Positions 27,454 through 37,555 are shown, counted from the first letter of the stretch. The stretch is 64,000 nucleotides of DNA from JANWVO01 sp964458495 (GCA_964458495.1 CAYWJB010000003.1:124001-188000); one strand, 5' to 3'. A program made the numbers and translations. The notes: a model not told the origin generated them from the letters alone.

Positions 27454-30204
27454 ATGAACACCCACTGCCGACATCTCGCCGCGCTCCGTCTGTTCGCCGC
27501 GGCCATTCTGGTTCTGACTCTTTGCGCTGCTGCGGCGGCGCAACCCGCGGCGCCCAGCAAGGTCACCTCCGTCGAAGGCATCACGGAATACCGTCTGGAC
27601 AACGGTCTTCGCGTCTTGCTGTTCCCCGACCCGTCGAAGTCCACGATCACCGTGAAAGTCACCTACATGGTGGGCTCGCGCCACGAAGATTACGGCGAGA
27701 CGGGCATGGCTCACCTTCTCGAACACCTCATGTTCATGGGTTCGAAGAACCATCCCGACATCAAGAAGGAGCTGCAGGACCACGGCACGCGACCCAACGG
27801 CACCACGTGGTACGACCGCACAAACTACTTCGAGACCTTCGCCGCCACGGAGGACAACCTCGCCTGGGCGCTGGCGATGGAAGCCGACCGCATGGTGAAC
27901 AGCTTCATCGCCAGGAAGGATCTCGACAGCGAGATGACGGTGGTGCGCAACGAGATGGAGTCCGGGGAAAACTCGCCTCCGGGGGTTCTTTTGCAGCGCG
28001 TCGCCAGCACGGCGTTCCTGTGGCACAACTACGGCAAGTCCACCATCGGCGCCCGCAGCGACGTCGAGCGCGTGCCGATCGAGCGGCTCCAGGCCTTCTA
28101 CCGGCATTTCTATCAGCCTGACAACGCGGTGCTGGTGGTCGCCGGCAAGTTCGATGAAGCGAAAACACTGGCCTTGATCCAGAAGACCTTTGGCGCCATT
28201 CCGAAGCCGCAGCGCCAGCTCCGGCGCACATACACGGTCGAGCCCGTACAGGACGGCGAGCGGACGGTCACCGTGCGCCGCGTGGGCGACGTGCAGTATG
28301 TGGGCGCGGCGTGGCACATCCCGCCCGGCTCGCATGACGAATACGCCGCCGTCGAGATGGCGGTGGACATTTTGGGCGACCAGCCATCCGGGCGGCTTTA
28401 CAAGGCGCTGGTCGAGACGAAAAAGGCTGCCAGCGTGTCCATGTTCAGTTTCCAGCTGCACGATCCCGGCTTTGCCTACGCCCAGGCGATGGTCCGTATG
28501 GACAGTTCGCTCGAAGACGCGAGGAAGACGCTGCTGGACACGATCGCCGAGATCCGTTCGAAGCCTTTCACCAAAGACGAACTGGAGAGGCAGCGCACGC
28601 GCTGGCTGAAGAACTTCGAGCTGAGAATGAACGATCCGCAGGATGTCGCGCTGGAACTCTCCGAATGGCAGGCGATGGGCGACTGGCGCCTGATGTTCCT
28701 GCACCGCGACCGGATCGAGAAGGTTTCGCTCGAACAGGTGCAGAAAGCCGCCGAGAAGTACTTCATTCCGTCCAACTGCACCGTGGGCCTCTTCGTTCCG
28801 GAGAAGGAGCCTCTGCGCGCGGAAGTGCCCGAACCGCCGGCGGTGGAGAAACTGGTGGAAGGCTACACGGGCAAGACTGTGGTGTCGCAAGGCGAGTCGT
28901 TCGACGCCTCGCCCGCCAACATTGACAAGCGCACCATCCGCGGCGATGTCAACGGCGGGCTGAAGATCGCCTTGCTGCCGAAGAAGACCCGCGGCTCGCA
29001 GGTGACCGCCGTGCTCAGCCTTCATTTCGGCGACGAGAACAATTTGCGCGAAAAGGCTTTTATTGGCGGGCTTACAGGCCAGATGCTGATGCGCGGCACC
29101 GCGAAGCGCACGCGGCAGCAGATCCGCGACGAACTGGACCGCATCAAGGCGCAGGTCAACGTCGGCGGCAACGCCAGCGGCGCTTCGGCGCGCATCACCA
29201 CGACGCGCGAAAACCTGGCGGCGGCGATCGACCTCGTCTTCGAGATGCTGAAGGAGTCCGTGTTCCCCGAAAACGAATTCGACCAGCTGAAGCGCCAGGT
29301 GCTGGCGTCGCTGGAAGGTGCGAAGAGCCAGCCGCAGACGATCGCCTCCACCGCGTTGCAGCGCCACCTGATTCCGTATCCGAAGGGCGACGTCCGCTAC
29401 GTGCCCACCGTGGACGAGCAGATCGCCGCCATCCAGAGCGTGACGCTCGACCAGGTGAAGCAGTTCCACTCGAAGTATTACGGGCTGGCGGAGGGCGAGC
29501 TGTCCATCATCGGCGACTTCGACCCCGAGAGCCTCCAGCAGCAGATCGCGAAGCTCTCGCGCGATTGGAAGAGCCGCCAGAGCTATGCGCGCGTGCTGCG
29601 GAAGTACTCGGAGGTGAAACCCACCGCCGCGGCGTTCGAGACGCCCGACAAGGCGAACGCCATGTGGATGGCGGGCACGGCGTTCCGAATGAAGGACACA
29701 GACCCGGACTACCCTGCGCTGCTGTTTGGCAACTATCTGCTCGGCCAGGGCATGAATTCGAGGCTCTTCGCGCGCATTCGCAACAAGGAGGGGCTCAGCT
29801 ACGGGGTTGGATCGCAGTTGATCGCGGGCGCAGAGGACGACCACGCCCTGTTTATCGCCTTCGCCATCTGCGCGCCCGAGAACGCGCCCAAGGTGGAAGC
29901 GTCGTTCCGGGACGAGATGAAGAAGATCCTCGCCGACGGGTTCACGGCGGAGGAGATCGAGGCCGGAAAGAAGAGCTGGCTCCAGAGCCGGCAGGTGAGC
30001 CGGGAAAACGACGAAGAGCTGGTGGGCCGCATCGTCTCCCGCACCTACGAGCGGCGCACGATGGCCTTCGACGCCGAGCTGGAGCAGAAGGTCAATGCGC
30101 TGGCGCCGGGCCAGGTGCGGGCCGCCATGGCGAAGTATCTGGATCCTGCCGGCCTGACCTACATGCGAGCCGGCGATTTCAAGAAGGTGAACGTCGTCTG
30201 GTGA
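27454..30204 (+). CDS. M16 family zinc peptidase (two-domain, secreted)
   Basis: The 916-residue protein has a signal peptide (about 1-30) and two M16 halves. The first holds the inverted zinc motif HLLEH (87-91) with the downstream Glu in VRNEMESGE. The second, from about residue 490, is the non-catalytic half (LPKKTRGSQV, then the YGLAEGELSIIGDF block). Pitrilysin-like enzymes degrade peptides in a closed chamber; this one should act in the periplasm. I start at ATG 27454 because the signal peptide begins there. Its stop overlaps the GTG of the next gene (GTGA). Confidence 0.9.
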   Translation: MNTHCRHLAALRLFAAAILVLTLCAAAAAQPAAPSKVTSVEGITEYRLDNGLRVLLFPDPSKSTITVKVTYMVGSRHEDYGETGMAHLLEHLMFMGSKNHPDIKKELQDHGTRPNGTTWYDRTNYFETFAATEDNLAWALAMEADRMVNSFIARKDLDSEMTVVRNEMESGENSPPGVLLQRVASTAFLWHNYGKSTIGARSDVERVPIERLQAFYRHFYQPDNAVLVVAGKFDEAKTLALIQKTFGAIPKPQRQLRRTYTVEPVQDGERTVTVRRVGDVQYVGAAWHIPPGSHDEYAAVEMAVDILGDQPSGRLYKALVETKKAASVSMFSFQLHDPGFAYAQAMVRMDSSLEDARKTLLDTIAEIRSKPFTKDELERQRTRWLKNFELRMNDPQDVALELSEWQAMGDWRLMFLHRDRIEKVSLEQVQKAAEKYFIPSNCTVGLFVPEKEPLRAEVPEPPAVEKLVEGYTGKTVVSQGESFDASPANIDKRTIRGDVNGGLKIALLPKKTRGSQVTAVLSLHFGDENNLREKAFIGGLTGQMLMRGTAKRTRQQIRDELDRIKAQVNVGGNASGASARITTTRENLAAAIDLVFEMLKESVFPENEFDQLKRQVLASLEGAKSQPQTIASTALQRHLIPYPKGDVRYVPTVDEQIAAIQSVTLDQVKQFHSKYYGLAEGELSIIGDFDPESLQQQIAKLSRDWKSRQSYARVLRKYSEVKPTAAAFETPDKANAMWMAGTAFRMKDTDPDYPALLFGNYLLGQGMNSRLFARIRNKEGLSYGVGSQLIAGAEDDHALFIAFAICAPENAPKVEASFRDEMKKILADGFTAEEIEAGKKSWLQSRQVSRENDEELVGRIVSRTYERRTMAFDAELEQKVNALAPGQVRAAMAKYLDPAGLTYMRAGDFKKVNVVW

Positions 30205-30716
30205 TCACCGATCTGGTCCAGATCCGCCGCCTGGGCGAGCACAAGCGCGGCGAAAACGAGCGTTTCCGCCGCCACCTGAAGACCTACCGCTACGTGGAGC
30301 GGCGCCTCCGCCAGATTGCGGAGGAGGTGGAAGAGCAGGTCGACTGCCTCGCCTGCGCCAACTGCTGCCGCGTCGCCACGGCGCGCCTGCTCGAACGGGA
30401 CATCGAGCGGCTGGCCAAACATTTCCGCATGAGCGTGGAGAAGTTCAAGCGGGAATACGCGGAAGAGAGCGAGGAAGAAGGATGGATTCTGCGGCGTGAC
30501 CCGGAGCGGGGCTGCGTATTCCTTTCCGGCAATGAATGCACGGTCTATGACGTGCGCCCGGCGGCGTGCGTCGATTTCCCGCACATGGTGCGCGGCGCAG
30601 GCTCGATCCCCTCGCGCATGTGGCAGTTCATCGACCGCGCCTGCTATTGCCCGATCGTGTACAACACGCTGGAGGAGTGGAAGAAGGAAACCGGGTTCTC
30701 GAGGGGGACAGGCTGA
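30201..30716 (+). CDS. YkgJ-type CxxCxxCC cysteine-cluster protein
   Basis: The 171-residue protein shows the PF03692 pattern: CLACANCCR (CxxCxxCC), then RGCVFLSGNECTVYDVRPAACVDFP and a last Cys pair in RACYCPIV. The family is described as putative zinc- or iron-chelating; no enzymatic role is established. The start is GTG 30201, overlapping the M16 stop by 3 bases, so the two are translationally coupled. The long frame upstream in the same phase is a shadow of the M16 gene. Confidence 0.8.
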   Translation: MITDLVQIRRLGEHKRGENERFRRHLKTYRYVERRLRQIAEEVEEQVDCLACANCCRVATARLLERDIERLAKHFRMSVEKFKREYAEESEEEGWILRRDPERGCVFLSGNECTVYDVRPAACVDFPHMVRGAGSIPSRMWQFIDRACYCPIVYNTLEEWKKETGFSRGTG

Positions 30717-30781
30717 TCCGGTTGTGTGCTGCGGCGGAGGCGATTGGCCGCCGGGGCGGCAAAGGATGCAGCATGCCCCCT

Positions 30782-31780
30782 TCAGGGGAGCTTCTCGGTG
30801 AGTGTGACGGGCTCGCTCAGGCGGAAGGTGAGCCGCGTTTCGCTGGGCAGTTCCGCGGGCTTGCCGCGCGTCGCCATGGCGCCGCCCGCGCCGGCAGCGC
30901 CGCCGATGGCGGCGCCGATGGCAGCGCCCTTCCCGCCCCCGGCGATGGCCCCGATGGCGGCGCCGATGCCCGCTGCCACCCCCGTCTTCGCGACATCGCT
31001 CTTCACGCCGCTTTCCGCCTCGTGACGGAACGAGTCCGTGCGGATCTCGACCTTCTGTCCGTCGGAGGTGGTCAGCTCGTCCAGTTGCAGCACCAGCGCA
31101 GCCCGCCCTTTGACGCGGCCCGCGGCGGCAGCCTCCACGATGCGGCCCCGCACCAGCGCCCCGCGTTCCGCGATCACCAGCCCTTCCACGATGAGCGGCG
31201 CGTCCAGCGTGGCGAAGAACGGATCGTGAACCGACTGCCGTTCGGTGCTGAGCGCATCCCGCAGCCTGACCGGGATCAGCGTGCCCGCGGGCACCGTCAC
31301 CTGGCGCGGCTCGCGTTTCGGCGGCGCGGGCTTCTCGGCGACTGCGGGCCCCGGCGCCTCAGCGGCGGGCGCTACCGCCGGCGCCGCCGCTTGCGGCGGC
31401 GAGACCCGGATCTCCTGCGGTGCAGGCGCGGCGACCTTGGCCTGCTCTGTCACGACAGTGGCTGACGCGGGTTGCGCCGGCTGTTCCGGGATGCGCGGCG
31501 GCGCCGGACGGCTCGAACCCCGGACAGACGCGGTCCGCCGGGCCGGAGTTTTCGCCGGCCCGGCCTTGACCGGAGTCCCGGCAGGCTTCACGGTCTCCTC
31601 AGGCGGCGGAACCTCGGTCGCTTCCGTCGCAGGCAGCGCGGGCGCCGCCGCCTGGACGGCCGGGGCAGGCGCCGCCGGGGCTGGGGCCGACCGTTGCTTC
31701 AGCCCGAGATAGACCACCGTGCCCACGGCGATGCCGCCTGCCAGAAACGCCAGACCCAGTTTCTGCCACATCTCCTTCAT
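30782..31780 (-). CDS. Single-pass membrane protein with Pro/Ala linker and glycine-zipper end
   Basis: The 332-residue protein has one N-terminal membrane helix (about 8-28) and a 110-residue Pro/Ala-rich linker. It is followed by a folded beta domain (VPAGTLIPVRLRDALSTER to VEIRTDSF), which resembles the domains in TrbI/VirB10-like and similar acidobacterial envelope proteins. Near the C-terminus is a Gly/Ala-rich zipper (GVAAGIGAAIGAIAGGG and onward) that could pack in a membrane. Function unknown. The ATG at 31780 or 31771 is possible. Divergent from dus. Confidence 0.65.
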   Translation of the reverse strand: MKEMWQKLGLAFLAGGIAVGTVVYLGLKQRSAPAPAAPAPAVQAAAPALPATEATEVPPPEETVKPAGTPVKAGPAKTPARRTASVRGSSRPAPPRIPEQPAQPASATVVTEQAKVAAPAPQEIRVSPPQAAAPAVAPAAEAPGPAVAEKPAPPKREPRQVTVPAGTLIPVRLRDALSTERQSVHDPFFATLDAPLIVEGLVIAERGALVRGRIVEAAAAGRVKGRAALVLQLDELTTSDGQKVEIRTDSFRHEAESGVKSDVAKTGVAAGIGAAIGAIAGGGKGAAIGAAIGGAAGAGGAMATRGKPAELPSETRLTFRLSEPVTLTEKLP

Positions 31781-31851
31781 CCTCAAACACTGTCGACGCA
31801 TGCACAAGCGATTGTGTTTCGGTCAATTCCGCCCGTTACAATCAAGAGTAG

Positions 31852-32898
31852 ATGGTTCCGTTTCCGCCCGAACTCCGCATAGGTCCGGTGCGCATCCAGC
31901 CGGCGACGGTGCTTGCGCCCATGGCGGGCGTCACAGACACCGTGTTCCGCCGCCTGATCCGCGCCCAGGGCGGGTGCGGGTTGCTGATGACGGAGTTCAC
32001 CAGCTCGCATGGCGTCGTCGCCACTCGCAAGCACCCCAACCGCAGGCGGCTGCAGAGCTTCCATTACCTGTACTTCGAACCGGACGAGCACCCGATCACC
32101 GCCCAGCTGTTCGGCTCGGACCCCGCCGTGTTGGCCGAGGCCGCGCGGATCTGTGAAGACTCGGGCTTCGATGCCGTGGACATCAATTTCGGCTGCCCGG
32201 TGAAGAAGGTGGTCCGCTGCAACGGCGGCAGCGGCCTGCTGCGCAACCTGCCATTGATCGAGAGCATTCTGCGCACGGTTCGCGCCGCCATCCGGATCCC
32301 GCTCACGCTGAAGACGCGCGCCGGCTGGAACGACTGCGAGCTGGTGCATGTGCAGATGGCCCGGCTGGCCGAAGATTGCGGCGTCAACGCCATCGCGCTG
32401 CACCCGCGCACGCGCGAGCAGGGCTACAGCGGGCGCGCCGACTGGACGCGCATTGCCGAGGTCAAGGCGGCGGTGAAGATCCCGGTGATCGGCAATGGCG
32501 ACATTGTGACGCCGCAAGACGCCGTCCGGATGGTCCACGAGACCGGCTGCGACGCCGTCATGATCGGCCGCGCCGCCGCATCCAACCCGTGGATCTTCCG
32601 CCAGATCGCCGAATATCTGGCGGCGGGCAGCTATTTCCAGCCCTCCGAAGAGGACCGCTGGCGCATCATGCACACCTATTACGCCATGCTCATCGAGCAT
32701 GAATCGCTGGACGCTGTGGGCAAGATGAAGCAGTTCGCCACCTACTTCACGCATGGCGTCCGCAACGGATCGAAGCTCCGCACGGCCATCTACCATGCCA
32801 GGGAAGCGCGCGAAATCCTCTCGCTCGTCGACCGTTTCTTCGAAGGCGAACTCCGGCGCAGCGGAGAGCCGCAAGGCGCCGAAGCGCCCGCTGCCTGA
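31852..32898 (+). CDS. tRNA-dihydrouridine synthase (DusB-like)
   Basis: The 348-residue FMN enzyme reduces uridine to dihydrouridine in the tRNA D-loop. The family series is present: LAPMAGVTDTVFRRL, VDINFGCPVKKVVRCNGGSGLL (catalytic Cys in the loop), LHPRTREQGYSGRADW, NGDIVTP and MIGRAAASNPWIF. A TACAAT box (31837-31842) lies nine bases before the ATG and no ribosome site is seen. rnhA follows after 7 bases and nadD after that, giving a small housekeeping operon. Confidence 0.92.
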   Translation: MVPFPPELRIGPVRIQPATVLAPMAGVTDTVFRRLIRAQGGCGLLMTEFTSSHGVVATRKHPNRRRLQSFHYLYFEPDEHPITAQLFGSDPAVLAEAARICEDSGFDAVDINFGCPVKKVVRCNGGSGLLRNLPLIESILRTVRAAIRIPLTLKTRAGWNDCELVHVQMARLAEDCGVNAIALHPRTREQGYSGRADWTRIAEVKAAVKIPVIGNGDIVTPQDAVRMVHETGCDAVMIGRAAASNPWIFRQIAEYLAAGSYFQPSEEDRWRIMHTYYAMLIEHESLDAVGKMKQFATYFTHGVRNGSKLRTAIYHAREAREILSLVDRFFEGELRRSGEPQGAEAPAA

Positions 32899-32905
32899 CG
32901 CGCCC

Positions 32906-33352
32906 ATGAAGAAGGTTCAGGCGATCACCGACGGCAGCTGCCTCGGCAACCCCGGTCCTGGCGGCTGGGCCTATATCCTGCGCTACGGCGAGCACACGCG
33001 GGCGCGGTCGGGCGGGGAGCCGCACACCACCAACAACCGCATGGAGCTCACTGCGGCGCTGCGCGCCCTGCAAGCGCTCAAGGAACCCTGCGAGGTGGAG
33101 TTCACCACGGATTCGCAGTATCTGAAGAACGGAGTGGAGAGCTGGATGGCGCGCTGGAAGCGCAACGGCTGGAAGACCGCCGAAAAGAAGCCTGTGCTGA
33201 ACCAGGACCTGTGGCAGGCGCTGGACGCCGAATTGCAGCGGCACCGGGTGCGCTGGTTCTGGACGCGGGGCCATGCCTCGCACGAGGACAACAACCGCTG
33301 CGACGAGCTGGCCCGCGCCGCCGCCGAGCGGCAGCGCGGGATGGGCCAGTGA
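32906..33352 (+). CDS. rnhA: Ribonuclease HI
   Basis: The 148-residue enzyme cuts the RNA strand of RNA-DNA hybrids. The acidic active-site residues are visible: ITDGSCLGNPGPGG (Asp9), NNRMELTAAL (Glu), FTTDSQYL (Asp) and NNRCDELAR (Asp). The basic-protrusion helix (WMARWKRNGWKT) is present, as in the E. coli type. I choose the ATG at 32906, because the upstream extension reads through the 3' end of dus in another frame. Confidence 0.95.
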   Translation: MKKVQAITDGSCLGNPGPGGWAYILRYGEHTRARSGGEPHTTNNRMELTAALRALQALKEPCEVEFTTDSQYLKNGVESWMARWKRNGWKTAEKKPVLNQDLWQALDAELQRHRVRWFWTRGHASHEDNNRCDELARAAAERQRGMGQ

Positions 33353-33378
33353 CAGGGGCCGAAACATTCCGCTAGGAT
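33349..33378 (+). promoter_or_regulatory. Promoter of nadD with six bases to the start codon
   Basis: GTGACA at 33349-33354 and TAGGAT at 33373-33378 are 18 bases apart, and the TTG of nadD follows six bases after the -10 box. The -35 hexamer overlaps the rnhA stop codon, so nadD may have its own leaderless promoter besides read-through. Confidence 0.5.
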
Positions 33379-33384
33379 GACGTT

Positions 33385-33951
33385 TTGCGGCTCGCGGTCT
33401 TTGGCGGCACTTTCGATCCCATCCACACGGCGCACACCCGTGTCGCCCGGGAAGCGGCCGACCGCTTCGGACTCGACAAGGTCCTCTTCGTGCCCGCCGC
33501 GCACCCGCCGCACAAGCCCGACGGCCAGACCACGCCGTTCGAGCACCGCTACCGCATGGTGGAGCTGGCCTGCCGGGAGGACCCGCGCTTCGAGCCCTCC
33601 CGCCTGGAAGAAGGCGCCGGCCAGAGTTACACCATTCACACCATCGAGAGGCTCCGCGGAACGCTGGCGCCCGCGGACGAGGTCTACTTTCTGATCGGCG
33701 CCGACGCCTTCGCCGAAATCGGCTCGTGGCACCGCAGCGCCGAGGTGTTGCGCGCGGTCGACTTTATCGTCGTTTCGCGGCCCGGCTACGAGCTGACGAT
33801 TCCTGCCGGGGCGCGCGTCCACAGGCTGGAGACGCTCGCCCTGCCACTGTCTTCTTCGGAAATCCGCAGGCAACTGGAAGCCACGGGGGAAGCTCAGGGA
33901 CTTCATCCGGCCGTGCTGGAATACATCCGCACCCACGGGCTATACCGCTGA
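33385..33951 (+). CDS. nadD: Nicotinate-nucleotide adenylyltransferase
   Basis: The 188-residue enzyme adenylates nicotinate mononucleotide in NAD synthesis. The start MRLAVFGGTFDPIH gives the GGTFDPxH nucleotidyltransferase motif. The second motif, LPLSSSEIRRQLE (SSTxIR type), lies near the C-terminus, followed by the short closing PAVLEYIRTHGLY. The start codon is TTG 33385; the family N-terminus begins exactly there, so the unusual codon is well supported. Confidence 0.94.
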   Translation: MRLAVFGGTFDPIHTAHTRVAREAADRFGLDKVLFVPAAHPPHKPDGQTTPFEHRYRMVELACREDPRFEPSRLEEGAGQSYTIHTIERLRGTLAPADEVYFLIGADAFAEIGSWHRSAEVLRAVDFIVVSRPGYELTIPAGARVHRLETLALPLSSSEIRRQLEATGEAQGLHPAVLEYIRTHGLYR

Positions 33952-33997
33952 AGCGGCGCGGCTCGGCTACCATGGGAGTTAGCCCGTCTCGCCGATC

Positions 33998-36900
33998 ATG
34001 AACTGGAAATCCCGCCAGCAGGAGCTGCTTGCCGCGCTCGAGGAGCGCATTCTGGTGCTCGATGGCGCCATGGGCACGATGCTGCAGCAGCGGAATCCCA
34101 CCATCGAGGACTGGGGCGGGCCGCAATTTGAGAACTGCACCGAACACTTGCTCTTTACGCATCCGGAGTGGATCCGCGACATCCACCGCGCGTATTTCGA
34201 GGCCGGCGCCGACATGGTGGAGACCAACTCGTTCGGCGGTTCCGCCATCACGCTGGCCGAGTTCGGCCTCGAGCTGCGCTGCTACGAGGTGAACCGCAAG
34301 GCGGCGGATCTGGCGCGGGAGGCGGCTGCGGAGTTCGAACGCGCGGGAAGGCCGCGATTCGTGGCCGGATCCATCGGCCCCACCACCAAGGCCATCACCG
34401 TCACCGGCGGGGTCACCTTCGCCCAGCTCCGCGAGGGCTATTACGAGCAGGCGCGCGGCCTGGTCGACGGCGGGGCCGACTTGCTGCTGGTGGAAACGTG
34501 CCAGGATACGCGCAACGTCAAGGCGGCGCTGTTGGCCATCCGGCGGCTGGCCGACGAACTGGGCCGCCCGATCCCGGTGATCGTCTCCGGAACCATCGAA
34601 CCCATGGGCACGATGCTCGCCGGGCAAACCGCGGACGCCTTCGTGGTCTCCATCGCCCACGCGGACCTGCTCGCCACCGGGCTGAACTGCGCCACCGGGC
34701 CGGAGTTCATGACCGATCACATCCGCACGATCCATGAACTGTCGCCCGCGCGCGTGTCTTGCTACCCGAACGCCGGGCTGCCCGATGAGGAAGGCCGATA
34801 CCTGGAGACGCCGGACTCGCTGGCGGCGCAGATGGAGCGGTTCGTCGATCACGGCTGGCTCAACATCGCCGGCGGATGCTGCGGCACCACGCCCGCCCAC
34901 ATCCGCGCCATCGCCCAGATGGTGGACGGCAAGCGCCCGCGCGTCCTGCTTCAGCCCTCGCACCGCGTCTTCTTTTCGGGCATCGAGACGGTGGAGGCGG
35001 ACGACTCCACGCGCCCGCTGCTGGTCGGCGAGCGCACCAACGTGATCGGCTCGCGGCTGTTCAAGCAGCTGATCGCTGAGGAGAAGTGGGAGGAGGCCAC
35101 CGAGATCGCGCGCCGGCAGGTGCGCGCCGGGGCGCACATCATCGACGTCTGCCTGCAGTCCTCAGACCGGGACGAACTGCACGACATCCCGCCGTTCTAC
35201 GAGCTTCTGATCCGGAAGATCAAGGCGCCGCTGATGATCGACACCACCGATGCGCGCGCCTTGGAGCTGGCGCTCACCTACTGCCAGGGGCGCAGCATCA
35301 TCAACTCGGTGAACCTGGAAGACGGCGAGGAGAAATTCGAGCGCGTCGCCCCGCTGGCGCGCGCCTACGGCGCGGCGCTGGTGGTGGGCACCATCGACGA
35401 GGACCCGGTGCAGGCGCAGGCATTCACGCGCGAGCGCAAGCTGGCGGTGGCGCGACGGAGCGTGGATCTGCTGGTGAACAGGTACGGGATGCGCCCCGAG
35501 GATCTCATCATCGATCCGCTCGTCTTCCCCGTCGCCACCGGCGACGAGAACTACATCGGCGGCGCGGTGGAGACGATCGAGGGCGTGCGGCTCGTCAAAG
35601 AGAACATCCCGCACGTCCGCACGATCCTCGGCATTTCCAACGTCAGCTTCGGGCTGCCTCCGGCGGCGCGCGAAGTGGTGAACAGCGTGTTTCTCTATCA
35701 CGCGACGAAGGCCGGGCTCGATCTGGCGATCGTCAACACGGAGAAGCTGGAGCGCTTCGCCTCGATCCCTGAGGCGGAGCGGCTGCTGGCGGAGAGGCTG
35801 CTGTTCAACTGGCCGGACCCGGAGAAGTTCCCCGGGGTGAGCGAGGACTGGCGCGAGCAGTCACGCGAGGAGCGGATCGCTGTCAACCAGCACAACATCG
35901 CCGCCATCACGGAGTTTTTCCGCAAGGCGCGCGCGAAGGAGAAGAAGCCGGCGGCGCAGCTCCCGCTGGACCAGCGGCTGGCGCGCTACATCATCGAAGG
36001 CACCAAGGACGGGCTCATCGACGATCTGAACCGCAAGCTGGCCGAGGGCGCCGCGCCGCTCGAGATCATCAACGGCCCCCTGATGCGCGGCATGGACGAA
36101 GTGGGGCGCCTGTTCAACAACAACGAGCTGATCGTCGCCGAAGTGCTGCAATCGGCCGAGGCGATGAAGGCTGCGGTGGCCCACCTGCAGCAGTTCATGG
36201 AAATAAGCAGCGTGCAGGCGCGCGGGCGGTTCCTGCTGGCCACGGTCAAGGGCGATGTTCACGACATCGGGAAGAACCTGGTGGAGATCATCTTCTCGAA
36301 CAACGGCTACGAGGTGATCAACCTCGGCATCAAGGTGCCGCCGGAGGAGCTGATCCGCGCCTTCCACGAGCACAAGCCCGACGCCATCGGGCTGAGCGGG
36401 CTGCTCGTGAAATCGGCCCAACAAATGGTAGTGACGGGCGAGGATCTGCGCGATGCCGGCGTGCGGGTGCCGCTGCTGGTGGGCGGCGCGGCGCTGAGCG
36501 AGAAGTTCACCGTCACCAGGATCGCGCCCGCCTATCAATCGCCGACGTTTTACGCGAAGGACGCGATGACTGGGCTGCAGATCATGAACGCGCTGATGGA
36601 CCCGGAGGCGCGGGAGAAGCTGCTCGAGTCGCTCGGCCGCCCTGCGCAGCGCGCTCCCGAGCGCGAGACGGAGCGGCCGGAAAGGATCGTTGTCGAAACA
36701 GGCACGGCGCGCTCGCCCAAGGTGCGCACGGACGTTGCGATCCCGCCCGCTCCCTATCTCGACCGGCGCGTGCGGACGCTGGCCAATCTGGCGGAAATCT
36801 GGAGCTACATCAACCCGCACATGCTCTACGGGCGCCACCTCGGATTCAAGGGGAATTTCGAGCAGGCGCTGAAAGAACGCGACGAGAAGGCGCTTGCGCT

Positions 36901-37540
36901 CCACCACGACGTGGAGGAGGTGAAGCAGAAGGCGGCGCGGTTCATGCGCGCGCGGGGCGTTTGGCAGTTTTTCGAGGCGGAGCGGCACGGGAATTCCATC
37001 GCGCTGTTCGAGCCCGGCGCGCAGGCGCCGTTGCACATCTTCACGTTCGAGCGGCAGCGCAAGAAAGACGGATTGTGCCTCAGCGACTATGTGCTGGACC
37101 CCGACGCCCCGGGGCGCCGCGACCACGTCGCGCTGTTCGTCGTTACCGCCGGCGAAGGTGTGCGCGAGGCATCGGAGGAAGCCAAGCGGGCGGGCCGGTT
37201 CTTCGAGGCGCACTGCCTTCAGGCGCTGGCCATCGAGACGGCGGAAGCGGCTGCGGAATGGCTCCACCGGCGCCTGCGCGAAGAATGGGGATTCCCCGAT
37301 CCGCCCGGCATCACCATGCAGCAGCGCTTCACGTCGCGCTACCGCGGCAAGCGCTACAGCTTCGGCTATCCGGCGTGCCCGAACCTCGACGACCAGCAGG
37401 GCATCTGGAGGCTGCTGCGGCCCGAAGAGATCGGCGTGCGCCTCACCGAAGGAATGATGATGGAGCCCGAGGCGAGCGTCAGCGCGCTCGTGTTCCACCA
37501 TCCCGACTGCGCGTATTTTTCGGTGGAAGCGACGGACTGA
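33998..37540 (+). CDS. metH: Cobalamin-dependent methionine synthase MetH
   Basis: The 1180-residue protein has all four modules. A homocysteine-binding barrel (about 1-325) has zinc Cys in GLNCATGP and GGCCGTTPAH. A pterin-binding barrel (about 335-620) starts near LLVGERTNVIGSR. The B12 cap and Rossmann domain (about 650-890) carry the lower axial His in GDVHDIGKN. The C-terminal activation domain (about 920-1180) has GYPACPN. It methylates homocysteine from 5-methyl-THF and needs cobalamin. The short 46-base gap upstream has no room for a riboswitch. The fusion gene at 12748 could supply its 5-methyl-THF. Confidence 0.96.
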   Translation: MNWKSRQQELLAALEERILVLDGAMGTMLQQRNPTIEDWGGPQFENCTEHLLFTHPEWIRDIHRAYFEAGADMVETNSFGGSAITLAEFGLELRCYEVNRKAADLAREAAAEFERAGRPRFVAGSIGPTTKAITVTGGVTFAQLREGYYEQARGLVDGGADLLLVETCQDTRNVKAALLAIRRLADELGRPIPVIVSGTIEPMGTMLAGQTADAFVVSIAHADLLATGLNCATGPEFMTDHIRTIHELSPARVSCYPNAGLPDEEGRYLETPDSLAAQMERFVDHGWLNIAGGCCGTTPAHIRAIAQMVDGKRPRVLLQPSHRVFFSGIETVEADDSTRPLLVGERTNVIGSRLFKQLIAEEKWEEATEIARRQVRAGAHIIDVCLQSSDRDELHDIPPFYELLIRKIKAPLMIDTTDARALELALTYCQGRSIINSVNLEDGEEKFERVAPLARAYGAALVVGTIDEDPVQAQAFTRERKLAVARRSVDLLVNRYGMRPEDLIIDPLVFPVATGDENYIGGAVETIEGVRLVKENIPHVRTILGISNVSFGLPPAAREVVNSVFLYHATKAGLDLAIVNTEKLERFASIPEAERLLAERLLFNWPDPEKFPGVSEDWREQSREERIAVNQHNIAAITEFFRKARAKEKKPAAQLPLDQRLARYIIEGTKDGLIDDLNRKLAEGAAPLEIINGPLMRGMDEVGRLFNNNELIVAEVLQSAEAMKAAVAHLQQFMEISSVQARGRFLLATVKGDVHDIGKNLVEIIFSNNGYEVINLGIKVPPEELIRAFHEHKPDAIGLSGLLVKSAQQMVVTGEDLRDAGVRVPLLVGGAALSEKFTVTRIAPAYQSPTFYAKDAMTGLQIMNALMDPEAREKLLESLGRPAQRAPERETERPERIVVETGTARSPKVRTDVAIPPAPYLDRRVRTLANLAEIWSYINPHMLYGRHLGFKGNFEQALKERDEKALALHHDVEEVKQKAARFMRARGVWQFFEAERHGNSIALFEPGAQAPLHIFTFERQRKKDGLCLSDYVLDPDAPGRRDHVALFVVTAGEGVREASEEAKRAGRFFEAHCLQALAIETAEAAAEWLHRRLREEWGFPDPPGITMQQRFTSRYRGKRYSFGYPACPNLDDQQGIWRLLRPEEIGVRLTEGMMMEPEASVSALVFHHPDCAYFSVEATD

Positions 37541-37555
37541 GGACCGCCCCGGCAC

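Noticed and set aside
27004..29844. 946-residue open frame antisense to the M16 peptidase gene
   Set aside because: No family signature; it mirrors the codon bias of the real M16 gene, as do the long antisense frames over murJ, acs, DUF389 and metH.
33952..33997. Possible SAM, SAH or cobalamin riboswitch before metH
   Set aside because: Only 46 bases separate nadD and metH, too short for any of these aptamers, and no core motif is visible.
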